DNA of 48,782 nucleotides from Acidobacteria bacterium 5-1 (GTDB lineage Bacteria; Acidobacteriota; Blastocatellia; Pyrinomonadales; Pyrinomonadaceae), in NCBI GenBank assembly GCA_002050455.1, contig MWZA01000150.1, positions 1 through 48,782 on the forward strand, read 5' to 3'. Each line of letters opens with the position of its first letter. Position 1 is the first letter of the stretch. Below are positions 27,151 through 35,770 of the stretch, in pieces. The position numbers and the translations under genes are program-made. Below the pieces are notes generated by a model. The model was given only the letters and a program-made list of their open reading frames with translations, searched no databases and had not been told where the DNA came from.

Positions 27151-27291
27151 AGCCTTTTATACCTGGAAGTTACGCAGTTGAATGCAGAAACACGCACGTA
27201 AGTATGTTCTGAAACTCTACGTGCGTGTTTCTGCAAATTGAATGCCAACTGCGTAACTCATATATACCGTAAATTCACAGCATAAAAGGCT
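27151..27291. repeat. Three-tier nested hairpin between catalase and thioredoxin genes
   Basis: Three perfect nested inverted pairs: 27151-27160 with 27282-27291 (10 bp), 27168-27180 with 27246-27258 (13 bp, agttacgcagttg) and 27184-27200 with 27218-27234 (17 bp, gcagaaacacgcacgta). The loop is 17 nt. It fills the 202-bp gap between katA and the thioredoxin-like gene, both on the minus strand, and lacks a clear U-tract, so it may be an attenuator, a small structured RNA or a MITE. Confidence 0.8.
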
Positions 27292-27309
27292 CAAATTTTC
27301 GCCAGCCGA

Positions 27310-28860
27310 TTAGATATTTTTGGCGGCTTCGGATTTGTCGGACTTCATTCTGATTCCGTCCGCTACTCTTTGTCCGAATTCGGCATCGCACTGCGTGAAA
27401 TGGTCAATCATTCGATTTTGAATTTCTTCGGTGCATTGCGAAATTGCGCCGACGAGATTGAAAACCAAATCATCGCGTTCCCATTGTTCGATTGTGCGGT
27501 AACGCTCGCCCGCTTGCTTGTAATCGTTTGTTCGCTCAAGTTTTTGGCGCACGAGATTTCCCGAAACGAAAGGCGTGTGGTCTCGTCCCGCTTTCGGTGC
27601 TTCCTTTAATCCGCCGAGGCTTGACGGCTCATAATTGACGTGCGGATTTTCGCCGCCCGTGTCAACGATATAAGTCATTTGACCGTCGCGTTGATTCGTC
27701 CCTACATGCTTTTTCGGCGCGTTTATCGGCAATTGCAGGTAATTTGGTCCGACGCGGTAACGCTGCGTGTCCGAGTAAGACATTGTGCGTCCTTGCAGCA
27801 TTTTGTCGTCGGAAAAATCAAGTCCGTCAACCAGAACGCCTGTTCCAAACGCGGCTTGTTCAACTTCGGCAAAATAATTTTTCGGGTTTCTGTCCAAAAC
27901 CATTCGCCCGACGGGAAGCAGCGGAAATTGGTCTTCGTCCCACGTTTTCGTGTCATCGAGCGGGTCATAATCGAGTTCCGGGTGTTCGTCGTCCGACATA
28001 ATTTGGACGCACAATTCCCATTCCGGGAAATCTCCGCGCTCGATTGCTTCATATAAATCTTGCGTCGCGTGATTAAAATTCGTTGCTTGAATCTCGCTGG
28101 CTTGTTGCTCGGTCAATGATTTGATGCCTTGTTTGGTTTTCCAATGATATTTGACCAAAACGCCAACGCCTTCGGAGTTATACCATTTATAAGTGTTCAC
28201 GCCGAAACCGTCTTGGTGGCGATAATCCTGCGGAATTCCGCGCGGGCTGAACAGCCAAGTGAGCATATGCATCGCTTCGGGCGTTAAGCTCATAAAGTCA
28301 AAAACGCGGCGCACATCCTGCATATTTGTTACCGGGTCGGGTTTTAGCGAGTGAATCACGTCGGGAAATTTGATTGCGTCGCGGATAAAAAACACGGGTA
28401 AATTATTGCCGACTAAATCCCAATTGCCGTCGTCGGTGTAGAATTTCGTCGCAAAACCGCGCGGGTCGCGCAGAGTTTCCGGCGATGTGCCACCGTGAAT
28501 CACGGTCGAAAAGCGCACAAACATCGGCGTTCGTTTGCCTTTTTCCTGAAAGAGTTTGGCGCGTGTGTATTTGGAAACCGGCTGGTCGCCCGCCGTGCCA
28601 TATGCTTCAAAATAACCGTGTGCGCCCGCGCCGCGTGCGTGAACGACTCGTTCGGGAATGCGCTCGCGGTCAAAGTGCGTGATTTTTTCGAGAAACTGAT
28701 AATTTTCAAGCGTCGTCGGTCCACGGTCACCAATCGTGCGCGTGTTCTGATTATCATAAACCGGATGACCTTGCCGATTCGTCAAAATTGGTTGTTCGCC
28801 ATTTTTGTTTTCGGGATTCTCGTTGTTTTCATTTGTTTTTTTGCTGTCGTCTTCAATCAT
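27310..28860 (-). CDS. katA: Monofunctional heme catalase
   Basis: A 516-residue small-subunit (clade 3 type) catalase that dismutates hydrogen peroxide. The active-site His74 lies in [12 protein letters not shown], the catalytic Asn near 152 in [20 protein letters not shown], and the proximal heme Tyr in [17 protein letters not shown]. The N-terminal 25 residues are an Asn/Glu/Lys-rich extension. AGGAGG precedes the ATG. It has its own upstream gap after the peroxiredoxin terminator; no perfect PerR box is visible there. Confidence 0.97.
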   Translation of the reverse strand: MIEDDSKKTNENNENPENKNGEQPILTNRQGHPVYDNQNTRTIGDRGPTTLENYQFLEKITHFDRERIPERVVHARGAGAHGYFEAYGTAGDQPVSKYTRAKLFQEKGKRTPMFVRFSTVIHGGTSPETLRDPRGFATKFYTDDGNWDLVGNNLPVFFIRDAIKFPDVIHSLKPDPVTNMQDVRRVFDFMSLTPEAMHMLTWLFSPRGIPQDYRHQDGFGVNTYKWYNSEGVGVLVKYHWKTKQGIKSLTEQQASEIQATNFNHATQDLYEAIERGDFPEWELCVQIMSDDEHPELDYDPLDDTKTWDEDQFPLLPVGRMVLDRNPKNYFAEVEQAAFGTGVLVDGLDFSDDKMLQGRTMSYSDTQRYRVGPNYLQLPINAPKKHVGTNQRDGQMTYIVDTGGENPHVNYEPSSLGGLKEAPKAGRDHTPFVSGNLVRQKLERTNDYKQAGERYRTIEQWERDDLVFNLVGAISQCTEEIQNRMIDHFTQCDAEFGQRVADGIRMKSDKSEAAKNI

Positions 28861-28899
28861 TATTTCTTTTCCTCCTTTTGTGTATTTTGAAAAATAAAA

Positions 28900-28931
28900 G
28901 AGTTCACTAAATTTTGAAACTCAGTGAACTC
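28900..28931 (-). terminator. Rho-independent terminator after the peroxiredoxin gene
   Basis: A 9-bp perfect stem (gagttcact 28900-28908 with 28923-28931), a 14-nt loop and a T-rich tail (ttttattttt) on the minus strand. It separates the peroxiredoxin transcript from katA. Confidence 0.8.
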
Positions 28932-28942
28932 GCCTAAAATAA

Positions 28943-29521
28943 TTAAACCGATAAATTTTGTTGTCCGGGCTGCCATTCAGCCGCGCACAAACCGCCGGTT
29001 TGCAGTGCCTGAATGACGTGCAGCATTTCATCAACCGAGTGCCCGATGTTCAAATCGTGAACGACTGAATAACGCAAAACGCCTTCGGGGTCAATAACGA
29101 AAGAGCCGCGCAGAGCGATTCCTTCGTCTTCAATCAACACGCCGAATTGACGCGCAAGTCTTCCGCCGCTGTCAGCCGCGAGCGGATACTCCAAGCCTGC
29201 GACACCGTTCTGCTCGCGCGGCGTTTTAATCCACGCACGGTGCGAGTGAACCAAATCGGTCGAAATGCCGATAACTTCCGCGCCGATGCCTTCAAATTCT
29301 TCGATTCTATCCGAAAAAGCCGTCAGTTCCGTCGGACAGACAAACGTAAAATCGAGCGGATAGAACATTAAAATCAACCATTTGCCCGCGTAATCGGAAA
29401 GTTTGACGTTTTCCGCCAAAGTTTCCAAATTTTTCGTCGAAGCCATATCGAAATCCGGCGCGGGCTGTCCGATTTTCGCTACGGTCGTTACATTTTCTTT
29501 AGCTAATGCTGCTGCTGTCAT
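28943..29521 (-). CDS. 2-Cys peroxiredoxin (AhpC/TSA family)
   Basis: A 192-residue thiol peroxidase. It starts TAAALAKENVTTVAKIGQPA and shows FYPLDFTFVCPTELTAFSD with the peroxidatic Cys62, a catalytic Arg in RGSFVIDPEGVLRYSVVHDL, and a resolving Cys in GGLCAAEWQPGQ. ATG 29521 is preferred (GAGGA upstream), though an ATG at 29605 overlaps the perR stop as ATGA and adds 28 residues rich in repeat-derived sequence. It is the second gene of the perR operon, so PerR probably controls its expression. Confidence 0.95.
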   Translation of the reverse strand: MTAAALAKENVTTVAKIGQPAPDFDMASTKNLETLAENVKLSDYAGKWLILMFYPLDFTFVCPTELTAFSDRIEEFEGIGAEVIGISTDLVHSHRAWIKTPREQNGVAGLEYPLAADSGGRLARQFGVLIEDEGIALRGSFVIDPEGVLRYSVVHDLNIGHSVDEMLHVIQALQTGGLCAAEWQPGQQNLSV

Positions 29522-29601
29522 ATATAAATTATTCCTCGTCTGTATAAATTTTTTATTTATTGCAGATTTCAAACTCTGATTTCCCAATTTGGAATTTGAA
29601 A

Positions 29602-30003
29602 TCATTCACTACATTCAGGACATAATCCGCGCAAAGTTAATTCGATTGATTCGAGTTTGAATTTTGAAAACTTCGTCGCCAATTTAACAATTTCCGCAGG
29701 CAGTTCGATTTCCATATCAACCAGCTTTCCGCAATTTGTGCAAATGGCGTGGTCGTGCCGCGAAGTCAAAGCATCGAACCGGCTTGCGCCATTGCCGAAA
29801 CTGATTTCGCCAATCAAACCCGTTTCCTTCAAATAGCGCAGAGAATTATAGACGGTCGCAAACGAAATGCCCGGCAAAAGCTGTTTGGCTTTGTCGAAGA
29901 CTTCATTCGCCGTCAAATGCGTGTCCTTGTCGCGGATGACTTGCAAAACAACTTCGCGTTGTTTCGTCAAGCCTAAATCTTTGATGTTTTCTTTACTGCT
30001 CAT
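29602..30003 (-). CDS. perR: Fur-family peroxide-type regulator (PerR-like)
   Basis: A 133-residue metal-dependent repressor. The winged-helix domain (residues 5-80) holds HLTANEVFDKAKQLLPGISF and ATVYNSLRYLKETGLI. The dimerisation domain shows HDHAICTNCGKLVD and RGLCPEC, the two CxxC pairs of the structural zinc site. The pairing with peroxiredoxin and catalase genes and the 7-1-7 operator upstream favour PerR over iron-sensing Fur. The Fe-sensing residue set (His37-like) was not aligned. Confidence 0.9.
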   Translation of the reverse strand: MSSKENIKDLGLTKQREVVLQVIRDKDTHLTANEVFDKAKQLLPGISFATVYNSLRYLKETGLIGEISFGNGASRFDALTSRHDHAICTNCGKLVDMEIELPAEIVKLATKFSKFKLESIELTLRGLCPECSE

Positions 30004-30020
30004 AACTTCTTAAATTAGAT

Positions 30021-30035
30021 TTAGAATAATTCTAA
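30021..30035. promoter_or_regulatory. Perfect 7-1-7 PerR/Fur-type operator
   Basis: ttagaataattctaa is a perfect inverted repeat of two 7-mers around one base, the form of a PerR box (TTATAATnATTATAA), with TA/GC changes at the fourth positions. It lies 18 bp upstream of the perR-like start and is followed by a further half-site (ttctaaa), so autoregulation of perR and the peroxiredoxin gene is likely. Confidence 0.75.
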
Positions 30036-30094
30036 TTCTAAAGATTGTCAAGTATGATATGAAATGTTTTAGCAAAGCCATTTGATTCTAATTG

Positions 30095-30751
30095 TTATTT
30101 TACTTCGGGTGGATTTGCGCCTGCGGGAACTAACCAGAATTGAGTTAATTCAATTTCTGTAAAAATTCTTATTAAAGCAATCCTGTCCTTTTCGATTTCT
30201 GCTTTTGTTAAATAATTCCGAATTTCCTGTTCTTCTCGCGTTATCAATCTCTGTGGGGTATCTTTCCTGAAGCCGGCAATCACATAAAGCTGTGCATTTG
30301 GTTCGTCTTCTAAAGCAGTAATTATTTTATCGATTCTGGCTTTATCAATTTGAGATATAGGTTCTGAAATTTCATCAATTTGAATTGGTCTTGGTGCAGG
30401 AGTAATACACATTAAGCTTTCAGTTGCCGTATTTCCACATTGCTTTGGCAGACCTATTACTTCAATTGTGGCTGAAAGACTTTCTCCCGAATTATTCTGC
30501 AAAACATTTAAGATAAGTGTTCCCTGACCTTCAACTATTTGACCGCCTCGAACCGTCCATTTATATTGCGGATTAAATTTTTCGGCTCCTTCACCAATTG
30601 ACGCAATAAGAATTACCGGTTCATTCGGTTTTGGAATCTCCGCCGGACCCGTAACCGAAATCGTCGGACACGACGAAGTTTCATTTGTTTGCGCCAATGT
30701 GCCGATGCAAAAAGCTAAAACTAAAATTGAAAAAGTTGAAACGCTCTTCAT
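30095..30751 (-). CDS. Secreted protein with PKD-like fold, unknown
   Basis: A 218-residue exported protein. Signal peptide 1-20 (STFSILVLAFCIGTLAQ). Residues 28-115 look like a PKD/Ig-like domain (CPTISVTGPAEIPKPNEPVI, YKWTVRGGQIVEGQGT). Residues 135-205 are a helical, charged domain (KARIDKIITALEDEPNAQLY, VIAGFRKDTPQRLITREEQE) faintly like an OmpA-type fold. It starts as ATGA overlapping the stop of the zinc-ribbon gene. Function unknown. Confidence 0.7.
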   Translation of the reverse strand: MKSVSTFSILVLAFCIGTLAQTNETSSCPTISVTGPAEIPKPNEPVILIASIGEGAEKFNPQYKWTVRGGQIVEGQGTLILNVLQNNSGESLSATIEVIGLPKQCGNTATESLMCITPAPRPIQIDEISEPISQIDKARIDKIITALEDEPNAQLYVIAGFRKDTPQRLITREEQEIRNYLTKAEIEKDRIALIRIFTEIELTQFWLVPAGANPPEVK

Positions 30752-31488
30752 ACATCCTGACTGACGGCTTTCGATTCGGGTTCGGGCGCGATATACAAAA
30801 TCCGCGTACAGCTTTCACAGGTGATTATCTGGTCGCTGGTTTTTAGTTCAACCTGCATTTGCGGGCGCAGTTTCATAAAACACGCGCTGCACGAGCCGTT
30901 GACGACTTCCGCCACGGCGATTCCGTCGCGGCTGCGCTGCGCCAGACGGTTGTAAATAGAAGCCATTTGCGGCGGCAGAGTGATAAAAACTTCGTGGCGT
31001 TTTGCGGTTGCCGCTTCCAATTCTTTGCGGTTGGCGGTGAGTTCCTTGTCAAAATCGGTCAAAGCCGCATCGCGATTCGATTCCAACGAATTTATTTCGT
31101 CGGCGCGTTCTTCCAAAACTTTCTCGACCTCTTCAATTTCGGTCATTTTCTCTAAAACTTGTGTTTCAAGCGCGGAAACCTGTTTTTGCAAAGCGTCGGT
31201 TTCACGCATTGCGGTTTCATATTCCTTTTGATTTTGCGCGTTTTTCAGATTACGGTCGGCACGTTCAATATAGGTTTTGTTTTCGGCGATTTGCTTTTCC
31301 AAATCAGCGCGGGCTTCTGTTGCCGCGCCGCGTTTTGCCTGTATCTCACGAATAGAAGAGGCGTGCTGTTCAAACTCTTGTTCAAGACTAGCACGCCTCT
31401 GTTCTGCGGATTCGATAGATTTTTTTAATCTGCGAATGTTGGTATCCGTTTTTTGTAGTTCTATTAACTTCTCAAGTTCTGATTTCAC
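30748..31488 (-). CDS. C4-type zinc ribbon/coiled-coil protein
   Basis: A 246-residue protein of the zf-RING_7/DUF164 family. Residues 1-170 are an extended coiled coil (KLIELQKTDTNIRRLKKSIE, AEQRRASLEQEFEQHASSIR). Then FITLPPQMASIYNRLAQRSR, and a zinc ribbon: CSACFMKLRPQMQVELK near 197, then CESCTRILYI near 222. The start follows the family. The conserved function is not known. Cotranslated with the secreted-protein gene downstream (ATGA overlap). Confidence 0.9.
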   Translation of the reverse strand: MKSELEKLIELQKTDTNIRRLKKSIESAEQRRASLEQEFEQHASSIREIQAKRGAATEARADLEKQIAENKTYIERADRNLKNAQNQKEYETAMRETDALQKQVSALETQVLEKMTEIEEVEKVLEERADEINSLESNRDAALTDFDKELTANRKELEAATAKRHEVFITLPPQMASIYNRLAQRSRDGIAVAEVVNGSCSACFMKLRPQMQVELKTSDQIITCESCTRILYIAPEPESKAVSQDV

Positions 31489-31597
31489 TGGCGAAAATCT
31501 CCTGTTAAAAACAACTTTTTTATACGAAAATTTTCACATATTATTAACTTGCTTGCAAGACAGATTGATAATTCCAAGTTTTAAGTTGATGAAAAGT

Positions 31598-31738
31598 AAT
31601 AAGTGATAGGTGATAGGTGATAATTGATAACTGATAAGTAAAAATGGAAAAAGCGGAAACTTTGTTTGGAATTTGCAGCCTTTATTTTACTGACTTTTAT
31701 TTTCACTTATCAGTTATCAATTATCAGTTATCACTTAA
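31598..31738. repeat. Heptad-word inverted repeat (gataact/gtgatag)
   Basis: Bases 31619-31639 and 31705-31725 are a perfect 21-bp inverted repeat inside longer arms (31598-31642 and 31700-31738) of 7-bp words gtgatag, gataatt and gataact. The right arm contains the stop codon of the VWA gene. The 60-nt loop has no clear gene. Confidence 0.92.
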
Positions 31739-32639
31739 TATTCGGCGGTTGTGTATTTTTTGTGCGAACGGAAATGCCTTCGTCGGCAATCAAAAAAATG
31801 CGTCGTGCGTCGTAAGAAGATGTATTGGTTGGAAAATACGAGAGCGAATAGCGATTTTTTCTCAATTCATCGGTGATAAATTTGGCGGCGGTCTGGGCTT
31901 CGTCAATCGGAAAAACTTTTCCGCCTGTTCCTTCCGTCAGTTTTGTGATGACTTCACCTGCTTTCGGTTGGTCGCGGCGATACGCGCCTCCGGTTCTGTC
32001 GGAAATTTGCAGCGCGTAGACTGTGATATTTTGATTTTGGAGTTTTCCCAAAACTTTATCAAAAGACATTTTGCTGCCGCGGTCGAGTCCATCGCTAATC
32101 AGAACAATCGCCGTTTTGCGTGTTCCGGGCATCAACGGAATTAAAACTTCATTCATTGTCAGATCTAACGCATCGAAAAGATACGGGTTGGCTTGTTTGC
32201 GAAACGTGGCAAGCGAAGTTTCCAACTTTTTTGCGTCATCCGTCCATTCTTGAATAATTTCGGGCTTTTCGTCATATCCGATAACAAAAAGTTGGTCGCC
32301 GTCAAAAATTTCGTAGGCAAACTCGATTGTTGCTTTTTTCAATTTTTCAATATCCGCGGGAACATTTTGCGAATTATCAACCAGCAAAACTATTCTCGAC
32401 GGCGACGGGTCAAAACTGAAATTTTTTATTTTCTGCTCAATTCCGTTTTCATAAAGATATAAATTTTCGGGCTTTATCGGTTCTTTTGCATCACCTGTGC
32501 GGGAAGCGACGACGTTTAAAACCGTGCCGTCCGTATTTGTTATTGATTTTGCACTGTTACGCGATTGCGCGTTTGCCGATATAATAAACATCGGCAAAAC
32601 CAAACCCAACAGCCAAATCTTTCGCGTCGAAAATTTCAT
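31731..32639 (-). CDS. Secreted VWA-domain protein (acidobacterial type)
   Basis: A 302-residue protein of the acidobacterial VWFA-related type. Signal peptide 1-24 (IWLLGLVLPMFIISANAQ). Residues 75-290 are a von Willebrand A domain: SRIVLLVDNSQNVPADIEKL, ATIEFAYEIFDGDQLFVIGY, RKTAIVLISDGLDRGSKMSF and QNITVYALQIS. The MIDAS motif is DxSQN rather than DxSxS, so metal binding may be altered. The N-terminal 30-70 region (VVASRTGDAKEPIKPENLYL) is the usual accompanying beta-domain. It may mediate protein contacts in the periplasm or at the outer membrane; role unproven. The stop lies in repeat DNA. Confidence 0.85.
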   Translation of the reverse strand: MKFSTRKIWLLGLVLPMFIISANAQSRNSAKSITNTDGTVLNVVASRTGDAKEPIKPENLYLYENGIEQKIKNFSFDPSPSRIVLLVDNSQNVPADIEKLKKATIEFAYEIFDGDQLFVIGYDEKPEIIQEWTDDAKKLETSLATFRKQANPYLFDALDLTMNEVLIPLMPGTRKTAIVLISDGLDRGSKMSFDKVLGKLQNQNITVYALQISDRTGGAYRRDQPKAGEVITKLTEGTGGKVFPIDEAQTAAKFITDELRKNRYSLSYFPTNTSSYDARRIFLIADEGISVRTKNTQPPNIK

Positions 32640-32648
32640 ATTCCTATC

Positions 32649-32996
32649 TCATTCTTTTTTCGCTGCCGCATCTTGTTTAGAACTTGAATTGTCATTTGTT
32701 GGGTTTGATGCGCTTTCCGGCTTAACGGTTGATTCGGTTGGCAAACTTTTTTCGGATTTTTCGGATTTTTCGGATTTCTCGGCTTTCTCAGATTTTTCCG
32801 TTGTTTTTTCCGTTGTTTTATTCGTATAATCGGTTACATACCAGCCTGCGCCCTTAAACTGAAAACCGGAAAGCGACCATTGCTTTTCCAACTTTTCTCC
32901 GCACTTTTCGCAAACGACTAAAGGCTCGTCGGAAACTTTCTGCATTTTTTCAACGTGCGAGCCGCAACCCAAACATTTGTATTCGTAAATTGGCAT
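32649..32996 (-). CDS. FmdB-type zinc ribbon protein with Glu-Lys-Ser repeat tail
   Basis: Residues 1-60 are a FmdB/CxxC zinc ribbon: MPIYEYKCLGCGSHVEKMQK then VVCEKCGEKLEKQW, followed by SGFQFKGAGWYVTDY. Residues 60-115 are a disordered tail of EKS/EKT triplet repeats and Asn/Ser/Lys-rich residues; the repeats are encoded by a 9-bp tandem unit (tcggatttt, 32750-32800). The gene lies 9 bp from the VWA gene. FmdB was named for a formamidase regulator, but most family members are uncharacterised. Confidence 0.88.
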   Translation of the reverse strand: MPIYEYKCLGCGSHVEKMQKVSDEPLVVCEKCGEKLEKQWSLSGFQFKGAGWYVTDYTNKTTEKTTEKSEKAEKSEKSEKSEKSLPTESTVKPESASNPTNDNSSSKQDAAAKKE

Positions 32997-33019
32997 AACT
33001 TAAAGTTTTTTACAGCAAC

Positions 33020-34393
33020 TTACGGTTTCTTTTTCGTGTCCTTCTGCGGTGCAACATTTTGTTCTTTCTTTAGTGTTTCGATGATTAAAACAGCTTCATC
33101 TTTATATTGCTTGACAGCCACATTACCTTGATTTTTAGGCAACTTTGATGAATCTACAAACTTTTGCAAATAGTTAATTGCCTGTTGAAATTGAGCTTTC
33201 GATTTATCTTTATCAGTTTCTTGGTTAATATAACCTAGATTAACCAAACTTAATCCGGCACCGACTAATGCGTTGACGTTTTCAGGATCTTCGGCTAAAA
33301 CTTTTTCAAATTCAGCAACCGCTTGGTCAAAATTGTTGTCAAGCTGATAGGCTTCAGCCAGTCCGACCCGTGCACCGGCTTTCTTTTGCGGATCCGTTTC
33401 GGCAGCAATATATTCTTCAAAAGCGGCGACTGCTTCTTTGCCTTTTGTCTTATCAATTCCCGTCAGAATCATTAAACCATATATTTCTTTTCTGGCTGTT
33501 AACGCGGAAAGTTTAGTATCGGTATAATTTTTTTGAGTGGCTGCATCGGGGGAAGTTGCATTTTTCAAAATTTGCAGCGATTTATCGGTAGCAGCAATTC
33601 CGTCTGTAAAGTCTTTTTTGACCGATTCCATTCCGCTGGCTTTGGCTGCTGCGTCAGCTTTAACTGATTTGTTGTAAGTGTCAACTGCCCGGCTTTTCAA
33701 AGCGATGGCTTTATTATTAAGCAAAACAGGTGCGGAACCCGCAAAATCAGGGTCGGCATTAATGCCTTCATCAAATTTAACGATTGCTAGATCATAATTT
33801 TTGTCATTAAATGCCTTATTTCCTTCGGCAACCGCCTTGTCAATTACAGCATTTGCATTTTCGACCTGCTTTTTCTTAGCTTCATATTCAGCCAGCCGTT
33901 TTGCTTCTTCTTCCTGCGCTTTTTTTTGTTCCGCCGTTGATTTCGATGTGTTCTGTGTAGCTGACGGCTCTGAACTTTGGGCAGTATCGGTTTTAGGCGA
34001 TGCGGTAAGTGCTTGCCTTACTTCATCTTCTGTCAAACGCCTGCCGTCGCCTTCGGAAACCGTAAAAACGAGTTTTTCCATACCGGCTTTGATACTCGGA
34101 TAAAATCCGGGTTTGACGTTTGGCGCGCTGACTGAAAAAACAAAACTTGCGCCGACCGGCAAACCGGCAAAGGCGAAATTGCCTTTTTTGCCGGTTTTAT
34201 CAGACGGAAATTTACCTTTTTGATCTGTTCTAAATACTTCAACCAAAGCGCCCGCCACCGGTTCGGTTGTTCCGTCCGCTTTTTTAAGCACAACTTGTCC
34301 GGTAACCGGAGCGGTTTGGGCGGAAACAACAATTCCACTGGCTAAAAATAAAGCGATTGCTAAAAGAAAATTAAAATGGTTTTTACGAAACAT
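33020..34393 (-). CDS. Secreted TPR protein with carboxypeptidase-regulatory-like domain
   Basis: A 457-residue exported protein. Signal peptide 1-25 (LLAIALFLASGIVVSAQ). Residues 30-110 form a carboxypeptidase-regulatory/SdrD-like beta-domain (VTGQVVLKKADGTTEPVAGA, FAFAGLPVGASFVFSVSAPN). A Lys/Glu-rich coiled coil at 155-190 leads to TPR-like repeats (about 195-440: GNKAFNDKNYDLAIVKFDEG, ARVGLAEAYQLDNNFDQAVA, EFEKVLAEDPENVNALVGAG). Likely a periplasmic or outer-membrane scaffold. Confidence 0.85.
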   Translation of the reverse strand: MFRKNHFNFLLAIALFLASGIVVSAQTAPVTGQVVLKKADGTTEPVAGALVEVFRTDQKGKFPSDKTGKKGNFAFAGLPVGASFVFSVSAPNVKPGFYPSIKAGMEKLVFTVSEGDGRRLTEDEVRQALTASPKTDTAQSSEPSATQNTSKSTAEQKKAQEEEAKRLAEYEAKKKQVENANAVIDKAVAEGNKAFNDKNYDLAIVKFDEGINADPDFAGSAPVLLNNKAIALKSRAVDTYNKSVKADAAAKASGMESVKKDFTDGIAATDKSLQILKNATSPDAATQKNYTDTKLSALTARKEIYGLMILTGIDKTKGKEAVAAFEEYIAAETDPQKKAGARVGLAEAYQLDNNFDQAVAEFEKVLAEDPENVNALVGAGLSLVNLGYINQETDKDKSKAQFQQAINYLQKFVDSSKLPKNQGNVAVKQYKDEAVLIIETLKKEQNVAPQKDTKKKP

Positions 34394-34603
34394 TTAAGTC
34401 CTCCAAAAATTTGTTCAAAATATAACGAAAAATGCTCTTTTAAGATGCCGACGAAAAAAAAAGAGTTGTTATGCATTGCTTATTTTAACCCAAATATCCC
34501 AAAACTTTGAAGCAAAAAAGTTAATTTGTTCAAATTTATTAAAATTTTAAGCTGTGCTATCTTAACTTTTATTATTCTGCACCAAATTTTATAAGGAGAT
34601 TAA

Positions 34604-35692
34604 ATGACAGAAAGAATTTATAATTTCAGCGCGGGACCAGCCATTCTGCCGGTTGAAGTCTTGGAAAAAGCCAAGAGCGAGCTGCTTTCGCTAAACGGAA
34701 TCGGAATGAGCGTGATGGAAATCAGTCATCGTTCAAAGCACTTTGAACCGATTCTCGAAGGCGCAACCAGCGGCATCCGTGAACTTTTGAATATTCCCGA
34801 CAACTACCAAATTTTATTTTTGCAAGGCGGCGCGTCTTTGCAGTTTTCGATGATTCCGCTCAACTTTTTGCCGGAGAATGAAACGGCTGATTACGTGGTT
34901 ACGGGCGCGTGGGGCAAAAAAGCGTTGAAGGAAGCAAAAAAATGCGGCAATGCCAGCGTGATTTTTTCAATTGCCGAGGAAGGTTTCAAATCCGTGCCGA
35001 CACAGGACGAATTAACGTTCAGCGAAGATGCAAATTATATTCATTACACTTCAAATGAAACGATTGAAGGCGTGGAATTCAAATACGATTTGGACGGCAG
35101 CGGCATTCCGGTTGTTTGCGATATGTCTTCAAATATTTTGTCAAAACCGATTGATTTGGAAAAATACGCTTTGATTTACGCTGGAGCGCAGAAAAATATC
35201 GGACCTTCGGGCGTAACCTTAGTTATTATCCGCGACGATTTGATTGAAAAAGTTCCCGACGCTCAACATTCAATGTTTGATTACCGTGCGCTTGCCGCCA
35301 ATAATTCAATGCTCAACACGCCGAACACTTGGGGAATTTATATCATCAATCTTGTCTGCGAACATTTGAAAAAACACGGCGGATTAGCCGAAATGGAAAA
35401 GAAAAACGAGGAAAAAGCCCAAATTCTTTATAACGCAATTGATTCGAGCGATGGTTTCTATCGCGGACACGCCGATAAAGCAGCGCGTTCTTTAATGAAT
35501 GTAACTTTCCGCCTGCCGTCCGAAGAATTAGAAAAACAATTTGCGGCGGAAGCAGCCGCGCAAGAACTCGACGGTTTAAAAGGACACCGCAGCGTCGGCG
35601 GCATCCGCGCTTCGATTTATAACGCTTTTCCGCGCAAAGGCGTTGAAGCGTTGGTTGATTTTATGAAAGATTTCGCGCAGAAAAACGGATAA
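34604..35692 (+). CDS. serC: Phosphoserine aminotransferase
   Basis: Second step of serine synthesis, and also able to serve pyridoxal phosphate synthesis. Length 362, as usual for the family. It starts RIYNFSAGPAILPVEVLEKA and carries the PLP-binding Lys197 in YAGAQKNIGPSGV, with LQGGASLQFSMIPLN near 73 and GLKGHRSVGGIRASIYNAFP near the C-terminus. AAGGAG lies 6 nt before the ATG. It is monocistronic, and its 3' end meets the selA 3' end across a perfect hairpin. Serine made here also feeds seryl-tRNA(Sec), the SelA substrate, which may be coincidence. Confidence 0.97.
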   Translation: MTERIYNFSAGPAILPVEVLEKAKSELLSLNGIGMSVMEISHRSKHFEPILEGATSGIRELLNIPDNYQILFLQGGASLQFSMIPLNFLPENETADYVVTGAWGKKALKEAKKCGNASVIFSIAEEGFKSVPTQDELTFSEDANYIHYTSNETIEGVEFKYDLDGSGIPVVCDMSSNILSKPIDLEKYALIYAGAQKNIGPSGVTLVIIRDDLIEKVPDAQHSMFDYRALAANNSMLNTPNTWGIYIINLVCEHLKKHGGLAEMEKKNEEKAQILYNAIDSSDGFYRGHADKAARSLMNVTFRLPSEELEKQFAAEAAAQELDGLKGHRSVGGIRASIYNAFPRKGVEALVDFMKDFAQKNG

Positions 35693-35696
35693 AAAA

Positions 35697-35770
35697 TTAG
35701 CCGCGAATTACCCGAATAGCATGAATTATTTTATTTTTTTATTCATGCTATTCGGGTAATTCGCGGCTAA
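35697..35770. repeat. Perfect 30-bp hairpin between convergent serC and selA
   Basis: Bases 35697-35726 and 35741-35770 are an exact 30-bp inverted repeat with a 14-nt loop of A and T. The right arm encodes the last residues and stop of selA (SRELPE). The core words attcgggtaattcgcggc recur, in degenerate form, at 26568-26624 and elsewhere. Both transcripts would end in it, so it is likely a bidirectional terminator. Confidence 0.93.

Noticed and set aside
29522-29605. An N-terminally extended peroxiredoxin starting at 29605
   Set aside because: The extra 28 residues resemble no peroxiredoxin and come from a repeat-like palindrome; the ATG at 29521 has a ribosome site.
31644-32144. A long plus-strand ORF opposite the VWA gene
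   Set aside because: It is the reverse shadow of the VWA gene and part of the repeat; its sequence (Cys/Phe-rich) resembles no protein.
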